64,000 bases of DNA from Brevibacillus dissolubilis (GTDB lineage: Bacteria; Bacillota; Bacilli; Brevibacillales; Brevibacillaceae): assembly GCF_006170445.1 (NCBI RefSeq), contig NZ_VCNA01000009.1, positions 62,001 to 126,000 on the forward strand, read 5' to 3'. Shown here piece after piece: positions 34,371-43,400 of the stretch. Position 1 is the first letter of the stretch. Every line of letters begins with the position of its first letter. The notes under the pieces are model-generated. The model was given only the letters and a program-made list of their open reading frames with translations, was not told the origin of the DNA and did no database searches. The translations under genes and the position numbers were made by a program.

Positions 34371-35645
34371 TTGAATACAAATCCGTTAAAACGGTTGGCG
34401 TTCGATTCTACCAACTGGCTCTATGTTTTATTATGCTTTCCGATCATCGACTATGTACTCCGTAACATCCTCCCCATTCCGGTCGTCTCATCGTTTTGGG
34501 ATGAAGGGGTCTTGATTGTCCTGCTTGCCTTCTCCTTTTTAGCCTCGTACAAAGGACATCGGAAGCTCCCGGCGATCAAGCATCCGCTGATCGCTTTTTT
34601 CATGTTGGGGCTTGGCCTGATGTTTACCGATATGGCTGAGTTTGATGCGAGTGTCGAGGGCTTCCGTGCGATCTATCAGTACGTGCTGGCCTTCTTCATC
34701 GGCTTCTTCCTGATCGAATCAACGGAACAGCTGAACAAGTACATCAAGGTGCTGGCTGCAGTCGGCTTCGTCGTCGCCTTCATCGGTGTGATGCAGGTCG
34801 TGCTCGGCGTCCAGACCTCTGGCGCATGGATCGAGGAAGGCGAGGCTACCACTACGCGTGCCTTCTCCATCGTCACCAGTCCGAATGTGCTTGGCAGCTT
34901 CATGGCGTTCATGTCACCAATCGGGATTGGTCTGGTGCTGGCCGCTCGGACTCGTCAGCAAAAGATCATCTGGGGAATCGTCACCCTGACCACCCTGGCT
35001 GCCCTGGTCTTCACCGGTTCTCGTGGCGCTTGGTTCGCGCTTCTGTTCGTGCTGATCGTCGGCGCTTCTGCATGGAATAAAAAAATCGGGCGCTACGCCT
35101 TGATCGCCGCTCTGATCGGTGCTCTCGTCGTGCTCGTCGTTCCTAAAGAAACCCCACTGCTCGGTAAAGTGCAGAACCGGATTACGAGCCTGTTCTCCGA
35201 AGAATACTTCGAAAAAAGCTCGGCCAATGGTCGTCTGGCCCGCTGGGAGAACTCCTACCACAACATGCGCTATGAACCTCTCTTTGGCGCTGGTCTGGGT
35301 CACTACGGCGGTGCGGTCGGTTCGCGTCACTTCGGTACGATCTATGCTGACAGCTACTTTTTCAAAACGATTGCCGAAACCGGGCTATTAGGTGTCACCT
35401 TCCTCTTGGTCCTGATGACCATGGTGGTGCGCTATGCGTATAAAGCCGTGCTCAAATGGCGGGAGGGCCCGCACTTTTTCCTCGGGCTTGGTCTGTTCTG
35501 CGGCCTGTTTGCCGTTGGACTCCACAATATGGTAGAGAATATCTTCGAAGTACCGTTCATGAGCACCTACTTCTGGCTGATCGGTGGTATGCTCGCCGCG
35601 CTGGTCACGGTCAATCTGCGTTTTGAAGACATGAGAAGAAGGTGA
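34371..35645 (+). CDS. O-antigen ligase / Wzy-like membrane protein
   Basis: 424 residues, about 11 spans, with a large outer loop containing 'ANGRLARWENSYHNMRYEPLFGAGLGHYG' in the place of the Wzy_C domain, and 'TGSRGAWFALL', both typical of O-antigen polymerase/WaaL-like enzymes that join glycan chains. Start is TTG at 34371, eight bases after GGGGG. The next gene starts six bases after its stop. Gram-positive homologues serve capsule or other surface glycans; the substrate is unknown. Confidence 0.85.
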   Translation: MNTNPLKRLAFDSTNWLYVLLCFPIIDYVLRNILPIPVVSSFWDEGVLIVLLAFSFLASYKGHRKLPAIKHPLIAFFMLGLGLMFTDMAEFDASVEGFRAIYQYVLAFFIGFFLIESTEQLNKYIKVLAAVGFVVAFIGVMQVVLGVQTSGAWIEEGEATTTRAFSIVTSPNVLGSFMAFMSPIGIGLVLAARTRQQKIIWGIVTLTTLAALVFTGSRGAWFALLFVLIVGASAWNKKIGRYALIAALIGALVVLVVPKETPLLGKVQNRITSLFSEEYFEKSSANGRLARWENSYHNMRYEPLFGAGLGHYGGAVGSRHFGTIYADSYFFKTIAETGLLGVTFLLVLMTMVVRYAYKAVLKWREGPHFFLGLGLFCGLFAVGLHNMVENIFEVPFMSTYFWLIGGMLAALVTVNLRFEDMRRR

Positions 35646-35651
35646 TATCGT

Positions 35652-37292
35652 ATGCGACAGCTGTTTAGGTTACCAACCATTTATTGGGCGTTGTACGCGT
35701 TTGTCTTATTTGTATCGTATCAATTGGTCGTCAAACCTGCCTTTTTGGACGGATCGCTCTTGGCACTGGTGTTCTTCTTGCCGGTGATGGGGCTTGCTCT
35801 GATCCTGCCAAAGCCTGCCGAGCGCAAGCAGGTGCTGGTCTTTACCATCGGCTTCCTCATCCTCGACCGCTCCCTGACGCGGCTCGACAATGATACAACA
35901 CTTACGCTGATCGGTACTGCGCTGGTTGCGATCATCGGGATCGCCCTCCTCGCCCGCTTCTACGGCAAGCTCCAGTGGAATGCGATTCTCGCACTCGTCG
36001 CGGTTGCGTGCCTGACCAATTTTACTTTTAACCGTGAAAATCTGCTGGTATTGAACCACTTTACGATTCAGTGGCAGTCAGACCGTCTCTATCAGGGCGA
36101 GTGGATCGATTATCTGCCACTTGGCCTGTATGACGTCAACCACGACAATCAAATGGAGATCATCACCTATGGCAACGTCGAGGAAGTGCCGGACGAGCCG
36201 AAGGATGATTCCATCCCACAGACCGACGACGATCGAAAAGAACTGGCAGACGAGCTGCTTACACTCAAGCCAGAACCGCTTGCATTGTATGCCTTTCGTT
36301 ATGAGAACGGTCGGATGATCCGCGTTCCCACCAATATGATCAAGGAAGAAGATCTGGCGCGCATCAAAGAACAGATGCCGGTCGATTACCCGGGCTTCCC
36401 GTATTATGTGTCCAAAGGGGATGAGCTGATCCCACAGGTACAGCGCCAATCCTACACCGAGGGAATCATGCAGATCGGTACTTCCCCGATCCGTGCATTC
36501 CTCTTGGACATACAGAACATCGACGAAATCCTCAAGCAAAACGGCGGTGTCATGGATCAGCGCCATGTCTTCCCGAAGGATAGCAAATACGCCTCCCTGA
36601 AAATCCAAAACGGCGTCCTGTCCGGCCATTATGAAGGCCAATCCTTTTCTATGCCGACCCAGGCGACTAAGATCCTCGATACCATGCAACTGCCGGGCGG
36701 TCGTGAAGGTCTGATCGTGATGGGCGAGCACATCTCCATCCTCACCATCGGACAAGGTGGCCGCGTGGAAGAAGCCTACAGCCTCGACCGCAAACAAATC
36801 AACGGTCTCGCCACCGCCGAGCTGATCGTGGCAGACATCGACCACGACCAGACAGACGAGTTGCTCGTCGCCAATGTCCCATCCTACATCCTCAAGCCGC
36901 AAGCTGGCGGTAAATGGGAGATTCTGTGGACAAGCGATCCACACGACAAGAGCTTCCGTTTCTCCAACTTTGCCCGGGTAGGCGCAAGCCAAGACCCAGA
37001 GATCATCGCCAAAGCCCGCAGCTGGGTAAGCACCTACGACCGCCGCTATCTGTCCGGCTTCCAGTACACCCCGGATGGTCTTGAACAGACATGGAAAATG
37101 TATCTCCCACTGATCAACGTCCAGGTAGGCGATGTGGACGGCGACAAGGAAAATGAAATCGTCGCCTCAGTCTACAACACTCACCGCATCTATGTGTTCA
37201 AGCGTCACAATATCCCGGTGCTCCCGATCGCGGTCGTCCTCTCCGTCGGGTTGCTCGTGTACGGTGTCGTAAGGAGGTTCCGCTATGTCTAA
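35652..37292 (+). CDS. Membrane protein with FG-GAP-like calcium loops, unknown function
   Basis: 546 residues. Four N-terminal spans (about 10-130) precede a large outward domain with repeated Asp-rich loops, 'DVNHDNQMEI', 'DIDHDQTDEL' and 'DVDGDKENEI', the calcium-loop pattern of FG-GAP/VCBS beta-propellers. A final span 'LPIAVVLSVGLLVYGVV' ends in a basic tail, giving an unusual two-ended anchor. Middle gene of the Wzy-like operon, overlapping the lipoprotein gene by eight bases. Possibly a scaffold or sensor for surface polymer assembly; no named family recognised. Confidence 0.8.
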   Translation: MRQLFRLPTIYWALYAFVLFVSYQLVVKPAFLDGSLLALVFFLPVMGLALILPKPAERKQVLVFTIGFLILDRSLTRLDNDTTLTLIGTALVAIIGIALLARFYGKLQWNAILALVAVACLTNFTFNRENLLVLNHFTIQWQSDRLYQGEWIDYLPLGLYDVNHDNQMEIITYGNVEEVPDEPKDDSIPQTDDDRKELADELLTLKPEPLALYAFRYENGRMIRVPTNMIKEEDLARIKEQMPVDYPGFPYYVSKGDELIPQVQRQSYTEGIMQIGTSPIRAFLLDIQNIDEILKQNGGVMDQRHVFPKDSKYASLKIQNGVLSGHYEGQSFSMPTQATKILDTMQLPGGREGLIVMGEHISILTIGQGGRVEEAYSLDRKQINGLATAELIVADIDHDQTDELLVANVPSYILKPQAGGKWEILWTSDPHDKSFRFSNFARVGASQDPEIIAKARSWVSTYDRRYLSGFQYTPDGLEQTWKMYLPLINVQVGDVDGDKENEIVASVYNTHRIYVFKRHNIPVLPIAVVLSVGLLVYGVVRRFRYV

Positions 37293-38112
37293 CCTGAAAA
37301 AGCCACTCGTCCTCGGTCTGGTGATCAGCCTGGCCACCCTGCTCGGCGGCTGCACCTACGAATCGGGTCCAAAGCTTTTTGCCAGTGATACCAAAGAGGC
37401 TCAAGAGGTCACAAGCCCCGAAGAGAATCTCCAGCCAGCCGCTCCCGGTGAGGCCAAAGAAGCCCTGATCAAAGCGATCAAGGATCACAAAACCAATCCG
37501 AAACACCAAAAGTTCTGGTATGACGGCTATGTGAAAAACACGATCCTCTCCCGCACCACGACCAGCATGTTCAACGGCGTCGTGGTCAACCCGGACGGCT
37601 ATCTGGTCAACGGCCGCATCGCCACCCAGGATTATCAATACTACCGCAACAAGGACAAGCGTTACGTCCGCAAAGGTGACTACTGGATCACCGCCAAAGA
37701 AGAACCGCTGGAGCTGGACGTCACCCGCGGCTTCGAAGACTGGCTGCCGTTCCTCGATCAGGCCTCAGTACTGCCTGAGGAAAAGGTGATCGGCACCATC
37801 TGTACCCCGTATCAGATCAAGATCTCCGGTACTGATTGGCTCGCCAACTCCACAAGTCCGCTGTTCGAGCCACTCCGCCAAGAACTCGCTGGACGCAGTG
37901 ATCTACAGAGCATCCTGAAAGAGACCACTGTAAAAATGACCTTCTGGATCGGCACCGACGGACTGATCCACCAGTATCAGACGTGGATTATCGTACCGAT
38001 TCCGGGTGCTGGTTATATGGATCAGGAAGTGAACTTCCGCATGTTCAAGTTCACGGATGAGTCGATTGCCCTGCCGGATGTGGCAGAAGTGGAGAAGTAT
38101 TTGTTGGATTAA
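37285..38112 (+). CDS. Lipoprotein of the Wzy-like operon, unknown function
   Basis: 275 residues with a lipoprotein signal ending 'LLGGCTYESG' (Cys near residue 22). The mature part is soluble, with beta-rich segments 'GVVVNPDGYLVNGRIATQDYQYYRNKDKRYVRKGDYWI' region and a conserved-looking C-terminus. GGAGG just before the ATG lies inside the previous gene, so translation is coupled. I recognise no family. It is probably exported to the outer face together with its two membrane partners. Confidence 0.8.
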   Translation: MSNLKKPLVLGLVISLATLLGGCTYESGPKLFASDTKEAQEVTSPEENLQPAAPGEAKEALIKAIKDHKTNPKHQKFWYDGYVKNTILSRTTTSMFNGVVVNPDGYLVNGRIATQDYQYYRNKDKRYVRKGDYWITAKEEPLELDVTRGFEDWLPFLDQASVLPEEKVIGTICTPYQIKISGTDWLANSTSPLFEPLRQELAGRSDLQSILKETTVKMTFWIGTDGLIHQYQTWIIVPIPGAGYMDQEVNFRMFKFTDESIALPDVAEVEKYLLD

Positions 38113-38117
38113 GCATT

Positions 38118-38149
38118 AGGCTGCCGATCAATAATCGGTGGCCTTTTTT
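38118..38149 (+). terminator. Terminator of the Wzy-like operon
   Basis: AGGC-tg-CCGAT pairs with ATCGG-tg-GCCT around CAATA, followed by T6. Confidence 0.75.
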
Positions 38150-38173
38150 GGTTATAGGTTGTGGCTCCGGCAG

Positions 38174-38257
38174 GAGCATGAGGAGCATCTGTTTTCCAGT
38201 CGCCTTTCCCTCACTACGTTCAGCCGGTCTCCTTACAAACAGATGCTCCTCATGCTC
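38174..38257 (+). repeat. Hairpin repeat, copy B
   Basis: Perfect 21-bp arms (38174-38194 and 38237-38257) around the 42-nt core (38195-38236). The arm middle is CAT where copy A has GTATTAA, changed on both sides. The core differs from copy A by two bases (TCACTACGTTCAGCC) and is identical to copy C. CCGGGTGCC follows at 38268-38276. The 253 bases between copies B and C show no gene with a ribosome site. Confidence 0.9.
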
Positions 38258-38510
38258 TATGCAATAGCCGGGTGCCTTCTTGAAAAAAAGTGGGGCTCAA
38301 ACTTTTTGCGCTCCATCCGAGCTGCATCGGATAACTTATTCTTGCACTACTTATAAAAGTGCCTCCGATTATCCAATCATGCTCCCCATCTACATATGCC
38401 TAACCATCACTACCTTTATCGCTCTCTACCCCACCTCATTGCTCCAATAAGCCTGTTTCTTTCCATCCCTACATCCTGCCCCAGCTTTCTTCCATCTTCC
38501 CCTTCCCTTC

Positions 38511-38614
38511 GGAGAAGAGAGTGAGGGGCGAGTAACTGTTTGTAAGGAGACCGGCTGAACGTAGTGAGGGAAAGGCGACTGGAAAACAGTTACTCGCTCC
38601 TCACTCTCTTCTCC
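38511..38614 (-). repeat. Hairpin repeat, copy C (inverted)
   Basis: Arms of 31 bp (38511-38541 and 38584-38614) with one G-T pair, around the core 38542-38583 in reverse orientation to A and B. The arm middle is CGAGTAA against GTATTAA in A, again matched on both sides. It lies 87 bases before the methionine gamma-lyase gene. Confidence 0.9.
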
Positions 38615-38645
38615 CGACTTTTCCCTCTTTCGAAAAATCACTAAA

Positions 38646-38674
38646 TTGTATACGCTTACATATATATTGATAGT
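38646..38674 (+). promoter_or_regulatory. Possible promoter of methionine gamma-lyase
   Basis: TTGTAT, 17 bases, GATAGT, ending 27 bases before the start codon. Moderate box matches only. No S-box or other riboswitch pattern is visible. Confidence 0.35.
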
Positions 38675-38700
38675 GAATGCTACGAAACGAGGGGATATGT

Positions 38701-39927
38701 ATGGACTATTCACAAAATAGACAAGCAAACCCGAACCCACAGCCTGGAAAAAAGGGACCAGGTCTCTCGACCAAAGCCATTCATGCCGGACACCAACCCG
38801 ACCCCCACACCGGCTCTCTAACTACACCCATTTACCAAACAGCCACCTTCGTCTTCCCCACCACCGAAGAGGGCGGTCAACGCTTCGCAGGTCATGCTCC
38901 CGGCTATATCTACTCCCGCCTGGGCAACCCCACTGTCACCGTCTTTGAAGACAAAATAGCCGAACTGGAGGGCGCGGAAGCAGGGCTTGCTTTTGCCTCC
39001 GGTATGGCGGCGATCTCGGCGGTGCTGATGGCTCTGGTCAAGACAGGTGACAACATCCTCTGTGCCAAAAATCTGTATGGCTGCTCCTACGGCTTCCTCA
39101 ACCTGTTGCAGGAGCGCTTCGGCATCACCTACACGCTGGCTGACCTTTCCGATGAGATGAGCATCCGTTCAGCGATCACACCCGAGACGAAGGTCATCTA
39201 CCTCGAAACCCCGATGAATCCAACCATGCTGCTCGTCGATCTCGCTCTGGTCTCCCGCATCGCCAAGGAAACAGGTGCCTATGTCGTGGTCGACAACACC
39301 TTCCTCTCCCCTTATCTGCAACGCCCGATCGAGCACGGCTGTGACATCGTCATCCACAGTGCCACCAAATACATCTGCGGCCACGGTGATGTCATCGCGG
39401 GTGTCGCAGTGGGGCCAAAAGCGATCATGGATGAAATCCGGATGACCACGCTAAAAGACATCGGCGGCGTGCTCTCACCGTTTGACTCCTATCTCCTGAT
39501 CCGCGGGCTAAAGACGCTGGTGGTACGCATGGATCGTCACTGTGAAAACGCACAAAAAGTGGCCGAATATTTAGAAGCACATCCGCAGGTGGATCGCGTC
39601 TACTATCCGGGTCTGCCCAGTTATCCACAATATGAGCTTGCAAAAAGGCAGATGGACGGCTTCGGTGGTCTCATCAGCTTCGAGGTAAAAGGCGGTCTGG
39701 AGGCGGGCATCCGCATGATGAACGCGGTGAAGCTCTGCCAGCGGGCGGTTAGTCTAGGTGATGCTGAGACGCTGATTCAGCATCCGGCCTCCATGACGCA
39801 TTCGGTTGTCCCTGCGGATGAGCGGGCGAAGATGGGCATCAGTGACGGATTGATCCGGTTGAGTGTGGGGATTGAGGATGTCGAGGATATCATAGCGGAT
39901 TTGGAGCAGGCACTTTCGCTCTCATAA
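38701..39927 (+). CDS. megL: Methionine gamma-lyase (PLP enzyme)
   Basis: Splits methionine to methanethiol, 2-oxobutyrate and ammonia. 408 residues of the Cys/Met metabolism PLP family: Schiff-base Lys223 in 'HSATKYICGHGDV', 'ETPMNPTM', 'YSRLGNPTVTVFE' and 'SVGIEDVEDI'. Cys128 in 'LYGCSYGF' is the position that marks methionine gamma-lyase among relatives, so I prefer it over cystathionine lyase. Start at 38701 follows GAGGGG; the frame opens eight codons earlier. Stands alone, with no met genes nearby. Confidence 0.85.
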   Translation: MDYSQNRQANPNPQPGKKGPGLSTKAIHAGHQPDPHTGSLTTPIYQTATFVFPTTEEGGQRFAGHAPGYIYSRLGNPTVTVFEDKIAELEGAEAGLAFASGMAAISAVLMALVKTGDNILCAKNLYGCSYGFLNLLQERFGITYTLADLSDEMSIRSAITPETKVIYLETPMNPTMLLVDLALVSRIAKETGAYVVVDNTFLSPYLQRPIEHGCDIVIHSATKYICGHGDVIAGVAVGPKAIMDEIRMTTLKDIGGVLSPFDSYLLIRGLKTLVVRMDRHCENAQKVAEYLEAHPQVDRVYYPGLPSYPQYELAKRQMDGFGGLISFEVKGGLEAGIRMMNAVKLCQRAVSLGDAETLIQHPASMTHSVVPADERAKMGISDGLIRLSVGIEDVEDIIADLEQALSLS

Positions 39928-40000
39928 AAAAGGCTGGAAGGACTTGGATAGCTGATCACCGAAGTTAATCATCATCCTCCACAGAGTATGGTGATCTCTT

Positions 40001-40468
40001 ATGACGATACTGTTCCGAGTCGGCTTGATTGTCTATTCGCTTTGCATGATTTTGATTTTTCCCTATATCGTTCTCGTCAGTGTGATGAGGTTGCTCGGTT
40101 TCGGTGATGCTCACACAGCGGAGTATCCTGAGTGGCTCCAGCCCTACACAGGTGGATTCACACTGCTGCTCTACTTGCTTGTCTTATGCAGTGTGAACTA
40201 TGGATTTGTTCGCCTCATCCATACCAATCGTGATGGTGCCATGGCAAAAGCCGTGGCGTATTCGGTCATCACGTTACTCTTTGGTCTTTTGTTTACAGTA
40301 GTATCGCCGTTTCTACTCTATCAACTGCAAGACGATTCAGTGACATGTCCGGTCAAAATGGAAAAGGTGCGCCCTATTGATTACGGGCACACCTTTTTTC
40401 ATGTCATGCTATTGTTTCGGTTAAGTGGACGCCTAGACCAGAGCCAACATCTTAGTGCATTGATTTAG
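40001..40468 (+). CDS. Small membrane protein with a readthrough-like 3' end
   Basis: 155 residues, three clear hydrophobic segments (4-32, 50-70, 86-106), no named family. The ribosome site is weak (GGTGAT). A strong T-tailed hairpin (40362-40399) lies inside the last third, so the codons after 'KMEK' would rarely be transcribed; a TGA in another frame at 40341 suggests the original end was lost by a frameshift. The final 30 residues are probably not native. It overlaps the amylopullulanase stop on the opposite strand by three bases. Confidence 0.5.
   Translation: MTILFRVGLIVYSLCMILIFPYIVLVSVMRLLGFGDAHTAEYPEWLQPYTGGFTLLLYLLVLCSVNYGFVRLIHTNRDGAMAKAVAYSVITLLFGLLFTVVSPFLLYQLQDDSVTCPVKMEKVRPIDYGHTFFHVMLLFRLSGRLDQSQHLSALI
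40362..40399. terminator. Bidirectional terminator near the amylopullulanase 3' end
   Basis: AAAAGGTGCGCCC pairs with GGGCACACCTTTT (one mismatch); T6 on the plus strand, a shorter T tract on the minus strand. Confidence 0.75.
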
Positions 40469-43400
40469 CGGTCCAACATATCCGCCCACTTCTCCACTGT
40501 GTTCTCCACGAGCATTTTATTGCCACCTTGGTTTACGACAGTGAGGACGCGGTTGTTGATTTCTTCGCCTGTTGATCCTTTTTCCACACGGGACCAATCG
40601 CCTCGTGCATACTTGTACTCGATCTTGGTGCCGACTTGGAATTCGAACGTCGCCATAAAAGCTTGCTCTGCTTCATTCCAAGTAAGCAGGTGATCTGCAC
40701 TGCTTGGGTTCCAGCTTTGGAAGGAGCCTGCGATGTTGATATTGGTTTTTGGCGTGTAGTCCGGCGCTGTCACCTTGAACGTCACTTCGACCACCACGAG
40801 GTCTGGGGTAATAACAACATCGTTGGAATAGCCACGGTTGAACGCACTGTCCACAGCGGCTACCTTGTAGCTGTACTCGGTCTTGTTGGCTACGGAGGTA
40901 TCTACGTAGCGGGTACCTTGTGCTTTGGTCTGGCGGGCGATCAGCTGGTCGTCGCGGTAGATTTCGTAGTAGACGACATCTGCATCTACTGCGGTCGTCC
41001 AGTTAAGCTCGACGCGGTTGGATTCGACACCTGGCTGTGCCAGCTCTGGTGCTTGTGGAGCTGTCGTGTCGCTTGCATCTGCGATGACATTGACCTTGTC
41101 GGCAGAGACGCTGATCCATTCTTCACCTTGGTTGGTGGAGAAGGACATCGCGAAGCTCCATGCGCCGAGCGCGTCCGGGGTGAAGCTTGCACGATAGATG
41201 TGTACGCCGTCTTTGCTCTGGGCGAAGGAAGCCGGAATGACCAGCTTGTCGCCTGCTGCTGTGGTGACGGTCAGCTTGCCTTGCAGATATGGCAGGGCAG
41301 TCGTACTCTGGGTTGCTTCGCCTACTTGGACAGCGGCGGATACGGTAACAGATTTGTCAGTACCGATCACATGTGTGCCGTCTTGTGCACTGCTGGTCTG
41401 CTCGCCGACGCGGTCGATTGGCAGGTATGGCAGAGCTTGTGCGGCGTCGCCTTTGCTGCTTTCGTTGCCGTATTTATCAACAGCGGTGACGGCATAGTAG
41501 TAGCGCGTTCCGTTGGCTACATCTTTGTCGGTGTAGCTGGTGGTGCTCACTTCGCCGACCTTGGTGTAGTGACCGTCTGCGATGGTGCTGCGGTAGATTA
41601 CGTAGGAGCGGGCATCTTTTGTACGTTTCCATGTCAGCTTCACTTCACCGGATACGCCAGTCTCTTTGGTAGAGGCGGCGGTTACACCTTGGACAGTTAC
41701 AGGTGGCGTGATTTTGCTGTCTGCGATGAGGATTTTCCCTTCCAGTGCTTTTACATCGACAGTGATGGTGCCGTTTTTGACCGCGTATTTCCTAACAGGG
41801 TTCTGCGCATCGTAGAAGACTGCACCGTTGCGGACAAAACCAGTGACAGGCACTTGGATGGAGCCGCCCTCTTTGGATGCGACTACGATGGCCAGCTCGT
41901 CTTTGAACGGGTCGTTGCCTTTTTCTGTTTTGTAGGAACGGTTGCCGAGCGCGTCTACCCCATTGACGATTTTGCGTCCGTAGGCATAGGTGTGGCCTTC
42001 TGCGTACAGGGTTTCTACTGTACCTGTCTTGAGTACTTGGTGCTGGTTGCGGATGTTAGCAAGCTGGGTGAAATACGCTTGCAGGTTCTTGTCTTCTTGG
42101 TTCCAGTCGTACGGACGGCGGTTGTCTGGATCGTCCCAGCCCGTTACCCCTGATTCGTCACCATAGTAGATGGTAGGAGAGCCTGGGTAGCCCATCATCA
42201 GGACAGCTGCGAGCTGGAGGCGTTTTTTCGCGCGTTCGTCGGCTTGCTTCACTTGTTCATCGGTTACCTTGGAGCGCTCTTCGTCTGACATGAACTGTGG
42301 TTCCATCTCGCCGAATACGCGTTGGATGCGCATCGTGTCATGGGAGCCGAGCAGGTTCATCATGGCGTAGAAGGCCTCGTCTGGGTAGTCTTCCTGGATT
42401 TCTTTGAGTCGTGCATCAAGCCCTTTGGCATCGATTGGGTTGTGCATGATATCGGTGTCATTGAAGCCTTCGTCGAGGATGAAGTCGATCAAGGCATTGC
42501 GGAAACGGTAGTTCATCGTCGTGTCAAAGGTATCCCCCAACAGGTCAACCGTGGCATCGCCCCAGTTTTCCGTCAGGATGATCGGCTCTCCGTTCGGTGT
42601 CTTCAGATCGCCTTTTTGCGCGCCCTTGGTGTAGTCGCGGAAGGCTTGCCAGAACTCATGGGACACCTCTGGAGCCACGTCGAGGCGCCAGCCGCTTGAG
42701 CCTGCTTCGATCCAGCGGCGTGCGATTGAGTCGTCATTGCGGATGATATAGTCAGCAAAAGAATCAAGATTCAGCTCGCTGCCTTCTGGTGCTTTAATCA
42801 CCGGGAGACTGTCGAAGCCCCACCAGGATTCGTATGTGCCGTCTTCATTGATGGTAAACCATTCTTCATATGGGCTGAAGTGTACGCTTGCATCCCATGC
42901 CGGTACATTCGGGTCATCCAGCTTGCCGGCCGCTTTTTGCTTCATACGCCAAGCTTGGTACGCCCCGATGTTTTGGTTGCGGTCCTTGCCGTTGGCTTGC
43001 CAGTAGCCGAGGTCGTTGTAGTATTTGCCATAGCGGTCAAAATAGCGGGAATCATCCCCTACGTGGTTGAATACACCGTCGAGGATCAGGTGGATGCCGC
43101 GCTTTTTCGCTTCCTTGGCAAACTGTTGGAACTCCGCATTGGTACCAAACATCCGGTCCAGCTGCTCATAGTCAGAGGTGTCGTACTTGTGAGCGCTGGA
43201 AGCTTCAAAAATCGGGTTGAGGTAAATCGTGGTAATACCGAGCTTCTGCAGGTAATCGAGCTTCTGGGTCACACCGGCGATGTCCCCGCCGTAGAAATCG
43301 TTGTGCCAGAGTGCGTCCCCTTTGTAGTCGACGAACTTTTCAAAGGTGCCGTTGTCGTTGATATCCACCTCTTGCGCGACTCCATCGCCATCGAGGTCTT

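Noticed and set aside
38378-38449. 23-codon hydrophobic ORF between hairpin copies B and C
   Set aside because: No ribosome site and too short to distinguish from chance.
38258-38510. Search for a gene or RNA between hairpin copies B and C
   Set aside because: No frame with start signals and no clear structured RNA; left as noncoding.
40636-42153. 505-codon frame antisense to the amylopullulanase, and another at 42880-44445
   Set aside because: Overlap a gene with intact catalytic motifs; low-complexity hydrophobic/Cys-rich translation, no ribosome site.
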